Assembly (NCBI GenBank): GCA_019022495.1
Contig: JAFEKR010000016.1
Coordinates: 496,001-560,000, forward strand
Direction of reading: 5' to 3'
Origin: Epichloe hybrida
Taxonomy: Eukaryota; Ascomycota; Sordariomycetes; Hypocreales; Clavicipitaceae
Length of the DNA stretch: 64,000 nucleotides
The notes beneath the pieces are model-generated. The model was not told where the DNA came from, searched no databases, and was given only the letters and a program-made list of their open reading frames with translations. Shown here piece by piece: positions 22,750-33,235 of the stretch. Numbering within the stretch: the first letter of the stretch is position 1; the number at the start of each line of letters is the position of its first letter. The position numbers were made by a program, and so were the translations under genes.

Positions 22750-23753
22750 TCACGTGCCCAGGGATCCGATGCAGCCGATTGAGCCGAGGCCTATTAGAGG
22801 CTAGGGTTTTGGACCCGTTGTCTCCCCATCTCTGACGAACTCGCGGCATCTGCCATCTCCTTCCATCTTGAGAACGATCATCCTGTATAATTGGATTTTT
22901 TTGATGCAGATTTGTTCCTGACTGGCCTGATTGCCCAACATTGTTCGTCTTCTCCGGTCGGCGCTCTTATGCTTTGCATGTGCAAGTGTCTCAAGAGCCT
23001 GGTCACTCTCGAATCAAGCATGGCCAACTAACAGGCACACGCTCGAAATGATCCCCAGTCCACGTCCATTGTATCCGGACTCTTCCAAGAAGCCATGACA
23101 AGCAACAAGATGTAGTCCAACATTTCATTGCATGGTTATTCAAATTTTCACACACATCGAAGACTAAAGCTATCCATCGTTCTGGGACGTCATCAAAGCT
23201 TTCTCAGCGAGGGCGTCGAGAGAGAGGCTCTTGTCCAGTGATGAAGCCAAAGGGCTCATGAAAGCGGTGCGGCGCCAGGGGGCATTATCACAAAGTCCCA
23301 CGGCAATCTGTGTCATCCATCATTGTAGGCTTCCATCTCGCGGAAGAGAATCTAGAAATGGCGAGGATGTGAGCCATCGCTGGGCAGTTCGAGAAGTTGG
23401 CCTTGCACGAAGACTTGACCACAGGAGCATTTCATGCAAGCGGATAGATAAGAGCAATGAGGGTCAGGTGGGAGGTTGTGGTTGGGGGTGGATTGGGATG
23501 AGGGTTATTTCCCCCTCTTATTGAGGTGAGGGGTCACGGGCGTGGTTTGATTTGGTCAATTTGGTGTCGAGGTTGGCTGGAAATGGATCACACTTGGGGA
23601 TGAAGTAACTTTGTGCATTGTCATTATTTCGTCTTTCGTCCATTGGTCTTGATACGCACTATTGCGAGGGTGTTGGGTGGTCGGCAGAAAGTGAACATTA
23701 ATTGTGTTGATTTCGAAAATTCCGACATGTACATATAGTTGCATACGTTGCGT
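22750..23753. other. Intergenic, boundary of accessory and core parts
   Basis: No supported gene. It lies between the inverted repeat and the 3' end of PWP2 and contains only short incoherent open frames. Confidence 0.4.
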
Positions 23754-26596
23754 CTACTCCAATCCAATCCATTCGTCGTCCGACTCAGATGACTCTTCCG
23801 CTCCTCCATTCACGCCCATACTGATCATCGCATCATCACCCTTGGCTTTCGCTACCGCCGCTTTCATCCCCTTATCTGACTCCTTGCCCGCCTGCCCTAG
23901 CAGATAGTCCACCATGTACACATTCTCATCTGCAAGCCGTCTTATCTCGTCTCTCATCTTGGCCATGGCGCGTGATACAATTCTCAGTTCCACATCCACT
24001 TTGCTCCTGTTGGCCGTCAGCCACGCGCCGTGCTTGTCAATCAGGGCCTTGATCCAGAGCAGGCAGAACTCAATGTGTGGCGATTGCTCCGTCTGGGCGG
24101 CCACGAATCGAAGCAGCCTTGATACGTAGACTATGGGCAGGTCTCCTACTGTAAGAGATATGTCGGACGCGGGAATGGCTTGGAACACGCGCTTGATCAG
24201 GCCGGCTTCGTTCAAGCGGAACGCCATGACCAGCGCCTTGATGTAGTCGCGTTCGGATTCCAGCACGTTCAGCGTTGAAGCTGGCGTGATTTCCATGTTT
24301 AAATCAAACGGGTCGAACTGGATGGCTGTGTCGAGGCTGTAGATGAGGAGACCTTCGGTTGATACGGCGCAAAAGGCGGTTCCTGTGGGCGAGAAGGCGA
24401 TGCCGTTGACACGGACGGCGGGTAACTTCTTGCGTGCTGATGGGTCGCCGCCTCGTTTGGAGCCTGGCAGGCTTGAATCGATGCGGTCTTCGCGGTCGGA
24501 TGCCTCGCCTTGGTCGTCCAATTCGTCCGCCGGCCCGGCCTCAGTGAGTCGGCTGCTGTTGAGGAACTCTTGTGTTCCCGAGAGGGAGAGATTCACGCTG
24601 ACGGTGAACTTTTTCAGTAGGACCATCGTCGTCACGGAGTACAGACAAATGTACTTGCTGTTGCCGCCTGCGAGGAGACAGCTTCCATCGGTGCTGTATC
24701 GAATCGAATTGAAGCTCTTGGTTCCTGACACGTTGGCGGCCGTTCGTCGGTCGCCGAACTTTCGTCCCCCGGAAACGTCTCGGCGTCCGTCAAGGCCGGC
24801 GACCTGTTCGGCGTCGGCCATGGACCAGAATGTCAATTGACCATCGAGCGTCGAGATGGCGAGTTGTAATGAGTCTGGGCGGACGGCAATGTCCAATACG
24901 TCTGCCTGCAATTGGAGGGGCTCGCTCGTCTGCGTGCGATTGAAGATGGACCAGATCCGTGCTGTGCGATCCCAGCTTCCACTGATAAGAGAGTCACCGT
25001 TCGGCGAGAATGCCAACGCTGATACGGGTCCCTCGTGACCAGAGAGCCGGTCTAGGAGTTGGCCGGTTTGAACAGACCAGATATGGATGTCGAAAGAGTC
25101 TAGCGAACCGGCCGCGACGACCTCGCCGCTGGGGTCTACGGCCATGCACGAGAATGATAGCCGCGTCGGTGCGGTGAATGTGCGGAAGTTTCTGTATCTG
25201 ATTAGGTCCCATGCTCGGATCGAGCCGTCCAGACTAGATGTAAAGAGCACATTTCCTCTTTTGGCGAATTCACACGCCGTAACACCACTGGTGTGCTCGG
25301 TGAATGTGACGATGCAGAAGCCCGAGTCAATGTCCCAAACTTTGATCTTACCATCGTCTGCCGTTGTGACGATCCGTTGTCCGTCAGGAGAGTAGACGAG
25401 AGAGTTCATTGAGTCAAAGTGACCCTGTTGTTTCAAGATGTAGGACTCTGACTGCCACTCCCATACCAAAAGCTGACCGAGTTTGGATGCGCCAAATGCA
25501 AGCCACTCCCCGCTCTTATTAATAGTGACAAAGTCGATGTCGTTTTGAGAGATGCTCAACTTGTGAATATTATTGAAGTCTGGCATTTCGTATAATCCGA
25601 AAATGCCGTTCGAGAAGCCTGCCACGAGAAGATTCGATCCGGGATGGAAGGCGGCACATCTGACGTGAGCACTTCCTTGCATGAAGTAGTGTCTCTGAAC
25701 AATGCGCCAACGCATATCTGAGTCGCCATCCGGGTCCAGCATGTCTTCGTCTTCCGTGGGGTTGACGGGCTTCACGTAGCGCCAGTCAAACACGGCGCCA
25801 TCTTTGCTGACTGTGTAAATGGTCTCTTGATCCTCGGAGAACCACGCGCCAATGACCGTCTGCTTGTGGCCGGACAGAACCGTCGGCGTAAAGCCATCCT
25901 CTTGGTTCACGCTCCATATTCGGGCCGTCAAGTCCTTGGACGCCGTCAGGAAGAATCGCGAGTCGCTTGACCATTCGATGTGTCGCACAATGTCGAAATG
26001 GCCCATATGCCTGTGATGCCTTAGGAATGGGGCGAACTCGAGTTCTCCATCGGCATTGGTATCAGGTGTGGACGGTACATGCCACACCTCGATCTTGCGC
26101 CCCAAACCCACGACAAAGTGTCTTCCGGAGGGGGAGAATGACAGCGCCGTGACTTGTGCGCGGAATGAGAAGTGATAGATGGCAATTCGGCGAGGGACAT
26201 TCGTCAAGATGGCATGTCCATCCTCGTCGACGGTGAGGAGAAGGTTGCCGCGGGGTGTAAGCCCGATTCGTGCAATATTCTTGCGATGAGCAAACGGCAG
26301 GGTATGGGATTTATTGCTGCGCCGCACCAGCATTAGCTGAGTACAACTGATGTTCTGCGTCTGGCCAAAAGACTCACTCAACAAGATCGAAAACAGTCAC
26401 TCGGTTGCCCACAGGCGAGAACAAATGGGTTCCGTCCGGGCTGAAGAGCAAATTGCCCTGGCAGTAGACGGTGCCCAGCAAGTTCGAGAACTGTCGCAAA
26501 GTCAGTAAACCATTTTTGCAACGTCGAGCTCAAAAATTTTTCATTGATTGTTAGCACATCTCGTTCGTAACGCCTTACCTTGAAGTCAGTCTTCAT
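23754..26596 (-). CDS. PWP2: PWP2/UTP1, WD40 protein of the SSU processome
   Basis: Three exons on the minus strand: 26596-26579, 26490-26378, 26316-23754 (2694 nt, 897 residues). The first exon codes for only six residues (MKTDFK), which join in frame to 'FSNLLGTVYCQGNLLFSPDG', the conserved Pwp2 N-terminus. Then follow tandem WD40 repeats (for example 'AFHPGSNLLVAGFSNGIFGL', 'SGSWDRTARIW'), an acidic/Ser insert, and a C-terminal Utp12-type helical domain (about 690-800, 'YIKALVMAFRLNEAGLIKRV'). Pwp2 is the scaffold of the UTP-B complex in nucleolar 18S rRNA processing. It shares a bidirectional promoter with the septin gene. Very secure call. Confidence 0.97.
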
Positions 26597-27208
26597 GTTT
26601 GTCGTCCACCTTCAAAGCCATCATGCGTGTAGATGCGTCAAGAATTCTCCAAGGTCAAAATTTCGACCAAATAGCTTATCGATAAGGCCAGTGCTGTGGT
26701 TTTCATCCTTTTGTACTCCGTATTGCACACAACGGAGGGGCGCCGGCAGATAATTATTCCTGTGTCTCACAAACTAGGCTCCATCGAGCCAAGCGTTGCG
26801 CACCTACCGTTGGGGAGCAGAAGGAAGAAGCAGAGGGGAAAGGGGACCTGGGAGGCACCGCTAATCAGCCAATCAGACCGTGCTTCCAACCAGCCAACGA
26901 GGCAAGGGCAGCAAATTTGGATTGGCTGGGGGGGCCATCAATGGGGGACGAAGAGCATTTTGGTTCCCTGTGGTCTGGCGCCCCTGATGAAGTACATTGG
27001 TTGCTGTCATCCCAAAGCTACAACCTCCACCTGCCCTGATCTTCGACCTCGTCCCCATCCATCCTTCAATTCGCCTCGTGTCTTGTTTGAACTTGACCGG
27101 CTTCTGTCTCCCTTCCCGAGGTGCCTCATTCTGCCTGCGTGCGTGCTGTTGAATCACCACCGAGCCTTCTCTTCCACCTTTCCAACTCACAAATCCCTTT
27201 TGTCCAAG
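26597..27208. promoter_or_regulatory. Bidirectional promoter of PWP2 and septin with two CCAAT boxes
   Basis: A 612-b gap between divergent genes. Two strong CCAAT elements on opposite strands, CAGCCAATCAGA (CCAAT at 26868-26872) and GGATTGGCTG (ATTGG at 26921-26925), fit binding by the CBF/HAP complex. TACTCCGTA occurs at 26713-26721. The pyrimidine-rich leader before 27209 suits the septin mRNA. Confidence 0.55.
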
Positions 27209-28579
27209 ATGGCCCCAGCTGCGGAAAGTGCCTCGCCGATTGGCATTGCCAATCTCCCCAACCAGCGACACAAGATTGTCGCCAAGAGGGGTGCTAGCTT
27301 CACTATTATGGTATATTTTCATCTTTGCGGTGAAAACACTGAACTTGTCATTATTCATGTGAAGAATTAAAGACTGACTTGAATCGCTTCAGGTTGCTGG
27401 CGAATCTGGCCTCGGAAAGACCACCTTTATCAACACCCTGTTCTCCACTACGATTAAGAACTATGCCGACCACAAGCGTCGACACCAGAAGCAGGTCGAC
27501 AAGACTGTCGAGATTGAGATCACCAAGGCTGAGCTTGAGGAGAAGTTCTTCAAGGGTAAGCATCAGCATCCAGTCGTCTTGCACTCTACTCCTACCCTGG
27601 CACAACTAATCGATCCGTTCTAGTCCGCTTGACCGTCATTGACACCCCTGGATTCGGCGACTACGTCAACAATCGTGACTCCTGGATGCCCATCATCGAG
27701 TTCCTCGACGACCAGCACGAATCCTACATGCTTCAGGAGCAGCAGCCTCGCCGTCAGGACAAAATCGACCTTCGTGTCCACGCCTGCCTCTACTTCATCC
27801 GCCCCACCGGCCACACCTTGAAGCCTCTCGACATCGAAGTTATGAAGAGACTCTGCTCTCGTGTCAACTTGATCCCCGTCATCGCCAAGGCTGATACCTT
27901 GAGCCCTGCTGATTTGGCCAAGTTCAAGCAAAGAGTAAGTCGCGCGGATGGGACAGCTGCCTCGGTCCTTCAATGTGTTCTTTGACGCTAACTTGTCCAG
28001 ATCATCTCCGTTATCGAAGCCCAGAACATCAAAATCTACCAGCCCCCGATCGAGGAGGACGATGAAGCTGCCGCTCAGCACGCCCGAAGCCTTATGGCCG
28101 CCATGCCCTTCGCCGTCATTGGTTCTGAGAAGGATGTCAAAGCCAGCGATGGTCGCATTGTCAAGGGCCGCCAATACTCCTGGGGTGTTGCCGAGGTGGA
28201 GAACGAAGACCACTGTGACTTCAAGAAGCTGCGATCTATCCTGATCCGAACTCACATGCTGGACCTTATTCACACCACCGAGGAGCTGCACTATGAGGCT
28301 TATCGCGCTCAGCAAATGGAGACGCGCAAGTTCGGCGAAGCCCGTCCTCGCAAGTTGGACAACCCCAAGTTCAAGGAGGAAGAGGAGGCCCTGCGCAAGC
28401 GTTTCACCGAACAAGTCAAGATCGAGGAGCAGCGATTCCGACAGTGGGAGCAGAAGCTCATTGCCGAGCGCGACCGCCTCAACAAGGATCTCGAACAGAC
28501 CCACGCTCAGATCAAGCAGTTGGAAACCGAGCTCGAGCAGATGCAGGGCAGCGCCGTTCGCAGCCACGGTCGCCGTTAA
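27209..28579 (+). CDS. Septin, CDC11/AspA class
   Basis: Four exons: 27209-27310, 27393-27555, 27624-27934, 28001-28579 (1155 nt, 384 residues). GTP-binding motifs are all present: G1 GESGLGKT (37-44), G3 DTPG (95-98), G4 AKAD (176-179). A polybasic/N-terminal segment 'NLPNQRHKIVAKRG' precedes G1 and a coiled coil occupies about 320-375 (repeated KRFTEQVKIEEQRF-type heptads). Septins polymerise into hetero-oligomeric filaments at septa, germ-tube necks and appressoria. Sequence style and length best match the Cdc11/AspA group, but class assignment without alignment is tentative. Confidence 0.93.
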
Positions 28580-29566
28580 GTTCAGAATGTTTTCACAAGC
28601 AAGCGATGTTGGTGTTGTTCAGGTTTGCTATTGTTTCTTTCGCTCGTGTGCTCCGTCCTGGGGGCTTGGAGTTGGAAAGACCATGGCATATCTCACAATA
28701 ACGGTCTATCAATGCCACCAAGGAGGGAAATAAACAGGCATTTATGAATGCTTACGAAATCAGCTAGTACCATTGGGGTTTTTTTCTGAGGACTCTGGCG
28801 TGTATTTACCCATCGGACTCGAGTAGACAGCAATCAACAGAAGCATAGGGGTCACATTCCTGATTCTTGATGTCTCTTGGGTCTCTTGATGGACTGAGTA
28901 GTTAGGAAAGAAAAGTATGGCCTCCTGAATTTCTTACTACCAAGAATTGAGGGGGTGAGGGCGTGGAATGCAACCTCTTTTCTCTTTTCTTTTCGTTTTG
29001 TATGCAGCCTTATCTTTATTTGCTCAGTCTTTACTGAAATCCCCATTTCGCAGTCAGCTAGGTATTTAAATTCAGTCACACGATTCCATGATTCAGGCCC
29101 GGCTGTAAATAACGCGATGTACATGTGCAACGAGCATTTGAGATGCTTGTGTTTGGTTTGCTGTAGTTTGTCCCGTCTCTTGTCTGTCAATTCTCATCTC
29201 AGATGAATGCGCTAAACAAAAGCAAACAAAGCATTGAGTAAGAGAAAAAAAAAGGGAAGGTTGAACGAGACTGCAGTAGACCTAACAGCACGAGGGTTCG
29301 AAAAATAAAAAAAATAAAGTCAAGTCACCCCATGTGGTATGACTGCCTACCACCCACGCTTTATCTGATATTCCCAATACGCTAACCCGTGTGTCCTGAT
29401 GTGACTCACTATCCGCTTCCGATTTCCCCGGAGCAATGCTGAACTGAAGACAAGTGTGAATGATTTTGCCCAAATCACCGGCCCCCCTCCTCTCCCACTG
29501 ATGCCCAATATTTATCTATTTATCAAGCGGGACGCAAAAGTACAAGAATAGTGTATCCGAGCTAGC
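28580..29566. other. Intergenic between convergent septin and PDK-like genes
   Basis: 3' regions of two convergent genes. A-rich tracts near 29246-29254 and 29302-29317 are the only visible features. No gene supported. Confidence 0.45.
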
Positions 29567-31191
29567 TTAGACGGAATCCATGCTCGCTCTCGTCACAAGC
29601 TGTTCGTTCTTATTGCCCAATCTTGATATTTGCAAGAAGGCGTCTACGCCGTAGCCTTCTAAACTGTGCAGATGTAAATTCCCCGCCCAGTATTCGGCGT
29701 ATACTCTACTCAGGGGAGACCCATGCCTAATCGTAGACCAGGGGGTCTACTTGACAGGGAGGAAAGGGAGGAATGAGAGCTCTGGTATGTGGGGGTTTTA
29801 AGGTCGGCGCGGCCTAATTCGTCTTCTATATGTAGTTCTTGCATGGTGGCCGCCATGCGAGGCACTTGGCCTAAATTCTCGAGTCGATGCTGTGAGTTGG
29901 GACCCTTGGAGAAGGACCATAGGTAGGGGAGTTCTGCGCGAGGGATGCCGCCGCCGCGGTCTGAGATGCGGAATATGACGTGTTCTTGGGCCTCGCATAT
30001 GGTCACTTCGACGGGGGAAGGGGCCGAAGCGATGTTTCGTTTCTGGTGGCGCTCAATCACCGCTTGGACGGAGTTGCGGAGGAGCTCGCCGACAATGTAT
30101 TCTATATGGCTGAGGATGTAAGGGAAGCTGGCGTCGAGGTGGCCTACGACGTTGATTTCGGGAATGGGCACGCCAGGGCCGTTGGTGGACCGGGCGAGGG
30201 CTGTGACGGCTTTGGCGCATCGCTCGATGACATCTTTGGCGGAGCAGCGGATGAAGACTTCGCCGATGAAGTCAGACTCGGAGAGCTTAGCGCCGGGTGA
30301 GAAGTACGGTGAGTTGAAGGTTTCTGTAAGGGAGAGGTGTTGCTCGGCGATGACACGACGGGAGATGCGCTGTTGGGTGTCCACGGCAAGCGTTAGCGAT
30401 GCAAGGGAGAGAGATTGGGGGGTATGAGGTTGGGAAGTGGCAATGACAACATACGGATCGAAGTATAGTGTTCATGAATTTGTCGAGGTATTGGGGGTCC
30501 ATGAGGCCGCCGCATTCGAGGATCCCCATGGCTAGCTTGGGGATCACAGTCAGGTGCCCCTTGAGGTTGAGGCTGATGATGTCGCAGAGCTTCTCGTTGT
30601 CCTCCAGCGTCTTGATTTCTTTCATCTTCCGAAATTGGTCAAACGCATTGTAGTATAGGTCGTAGACTTCGTTGATGTGTGGGTTGGTGACGACGACGTA
30701 GGGCAGCTGCTGCATGTCACGAAGACGATGGGCTATTCTACATAATTACAAGAGTTAACTTTGGCGACAATGTAGAGAGCACATAGAACATGATGACACT
30801 GTCTTACCTTGCTGGAAGCTCTGTCCTAACATAGTTTGCCGAGCTGATGAGTCGCGATTCTGTCAAGGAGCGTCCAAAGACCATGAGCTGTCGCAAGCTG
30901 ATGGGCCTTGCTTCTCTTGCTACCCATCTGCCCGCAGAGACGATATGTCAGTATAACTTGCTGGATCGAGTTGGGAAGCTAAGTCAAAACATACTCGTCT
31001 AGGACAGACACAGGACGCCATGTGCCATTGCTAGCTTTGCGCGACTGCTGTAGTAACTCATGTCGTGGACACATGGTTGGTGAAGCCTCCCATCCTGGCC
31101 AAATGACAACAGCTCTTGCAGCTGTGCTCAGGGCATCACGTCCGTTCAGTCTGCATCGTTTTCTGGTGCTGCGCAGCGCGAGAGAGAACAT
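29567..31191 (-). CDS. Mitochondrial PDH/branched-chain ketoacid dehydrogenase kinase, with apparent 3' frameshift
   Basis: Four exons on the minus strand: 31191-30995, 30927-30808, 30737-30455 and 30369 onward. The N-terminus (MFSLALRSTRKRCRLNGR) is Arg-rich and looks like a mitochondrial targeting peptide. Then come 'RPISLRQLMVFGRSLTESRL', the helical domain ('LPYVVVTNPHINEVYDLYY') and the GHKL ATP lid: 'HIEYIVGELLRNSVQA' (N-box), 'ISDRGGGIP' (G1) and 'LRLGMGLP' (G2). Directly after GMGLP the frame stops at 29710, yet the next frame continues with the conserved 'SRVYAEYWAGNLHLHSLEGY' and 'LQISRLGNKNEQL' to a stop at 29567. A missing base in the G4 run at 29714-29717 explains this, so it is a sequencing error or a recent mutation truncating about 48 residues. 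Whether it is the PDH- or BCKDH-specific kinase is undecided. Confidence 0.85.
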
Positions 31192-33235
31192 GATTTGGGT
31201 TCCATGCAATTGATGACTGCTTTAATCTTCTTTGCGACGCTTTCGCTATGTTTGATTGTTGTACTTGCAGCCTGTGGTCGGGAATAGCTTGGGAGCGAGA
31301 TCGGTCGTGTGCTCCTCTTGAAGGGAACCGGGCAAGAGCAGGTGGAGACTTTTGCAAGCCTGGGAAAGCAACGACGAACGACGCACAGATGTCAGTATCA
31401 ATTTATGGATATGAGGGAATTAGAAGGACGGGGGAAGAGGGGAATTGCAGGTTCGAAGGGTCTAGAGGCGGGAGAGGGATCCATGTTATGCTGGATGAGG
31501 AGGAGCTGTCGTGGTCGCGCGGCACATGCATGAATGATGCATGTAGCAGTGCAGTCAGTCTGGTAATAAGTAAAACAAAAAGCCCAACTGCCCCGAAGTG
31601 GGAGCCACGAACATGCCCAATTCTGGGGTTACGCGCCGAAAGCGATTTGCATCTGGACCATCTGGACCAGACTGACTTGCGGTAGAATGAATGCAATGCA
31701 CTGCTGCACGTCTTTACAGCTTGTCTGTGTCTGCAATCTCACGAGCCACAATGTGGGTTTTGCTGTCATTTGTCATTCCCGGTGCGGTCTCGGGGCTGCA
31801 TGCAAATGGGTGGCGAGCCGAGGGGCGCGGCCGTGTGGGATTGGCCCGGATGTCGTCTGGAATGAGGGCACCAACCATTGCACTCGTTCCTTCCAAGGCC
31901 AAGCACTTTTTGTATTACTACATGTATTATGTGCAGAATGTGATGAATGATTTCTCCTACCAGGTCATTGATCACACGATGCGACCAGCTCTTGATGCTG
32001 TCGAGGGGAACACTTCAAACCTTCGCCCTCGTGAGCCAGCATTCTTCACAGTGTTCAAATACCAGACTCGAAGGTCGAGGTCGCAACAAGGCAGGCGCTC
32101 AGTAAAATAACTACACTGTCACTGTACAAGTGCAGCGTACTCGGCCCTGAACCCGTTTTCGATGTTTGCCTTGTACTGCTGCGACGCGACACCCCGCACT
32201 GACACCGAGGTTTTCCCACTCTGCGCTTGCCTCGCCCACCCACTATTGTTACAGAGAGGCCCAGCCCAACATGCACCAGAACCTCTTGTCTTGATGAGCT
32301 AGCGGCGCTCTTAGCGGCGCTCCTAGCAGCGCCTGCTGCTGTCGAATGCGTGATATGCCTGACGTCGCCATCGTCGTCGTATTCGTCGCCGCCGTCGTAG
32401 TCTTTCAAACCCCCCGTTCCCCCATTACCATCAAAGGCTCAACCTCGAAACGTGTCATTGCTCACATTCATCGCTTGCGCAGGCACGCCCGTCCGTACCT
32501 TCCCCTGCCGCAATTCTTCCACTGAATCGGCCGCCGCGTATTCGGAAAGGCTGTGCTGGGCCTCGTCGATTCTGCGGTAGACCTTGAAACCACGACCTCC
32601 GACTGCCGACTGCAAGACACTAGAACCTTCCTGACAACCCGCGATCAAGCCACGACTTGCACATCCGGCGTCGACGTCTCCTTTGTTCAGACCGGTCCTT
32701 GCTTGCCATCCGTAGCCTTTGGCTGTGCGAATTCTTGAACAAAAAGCTCGGGCGCTGTGGAGCTTCACGCCCTGCCGGCCGCCGTCAAGATGGTAAGAGA
32801 TTCACGAGACCAAAAAAAGGTCTTCCATTTTGCGCTGCACCTTCCCTGAAGCACTCATTGGATTTGCCGGCGCCGATTGCCTCAGTTACATGCTTTTGTG
32901 CAGTCACCCCTCGGCTTGTCTGCGCTGGGCAATCGTCTTCAATCACGACTTGCCGTGATAGCATCCTCTTTCCTGCGTGCTTGCGTGTTCAAGTGGAAAC
33001 GGCACAGTCATCGCATTGCTAGGTACTTGGACAGTTACCGTGCGGCGCAGTTTCCCTACTCAATTCCCATGGTGCTCATAAGACGGTTCTTCAGACAACG
33101 TCTACCCATCAACGTCGGCACGCCCCCAAGATATATCACTGTATTGTCAGGTTGCAACCAGAACGCCTTTGGCACGGACTCGGCGCACGCTCATCATTCC
33201 TTTTCTCTTCCTTGCTCGAAAATCTTTAGCCCATC
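31192..33235. other. Long divergent intergenic region between PDK-like and UBP15 genes
   Basis: About 2 kb with no supported gene. Short open frames lack motifs. It probably holds the promoter and 5' leader introns of UBP15: a pyrimidine-rich stretch ending CTTTAG lies just before 33231, resembling a 3' splice site. Confidence 0.4.

Noticed and set aside
23231..23524. 97-codon plus-strand frame near the PWP2 3' end
   Set aside because: No family similarity and rapidly changing composition; intergenic by context.
27620..28567. 315-codon minus-strand frame opposite the septin
   Set aside because: Leu/Val-rich antisense shadow of the septin's last exons; no domain signature.
29285..29310. GGTTCGA-like B-box suggesting a tRNA
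   Set aside because: No matching A-box or cloverleaf around it; similar GGTTCGA hits at 31442 and 33847 also lack tRNA structure.
31687..32110. Overlapping plus-strand frames between the PDK-like and UBP15 genes
   Set aside because: No recognisable sequence and inconsistent frames; more likely promoter or leader sequence.
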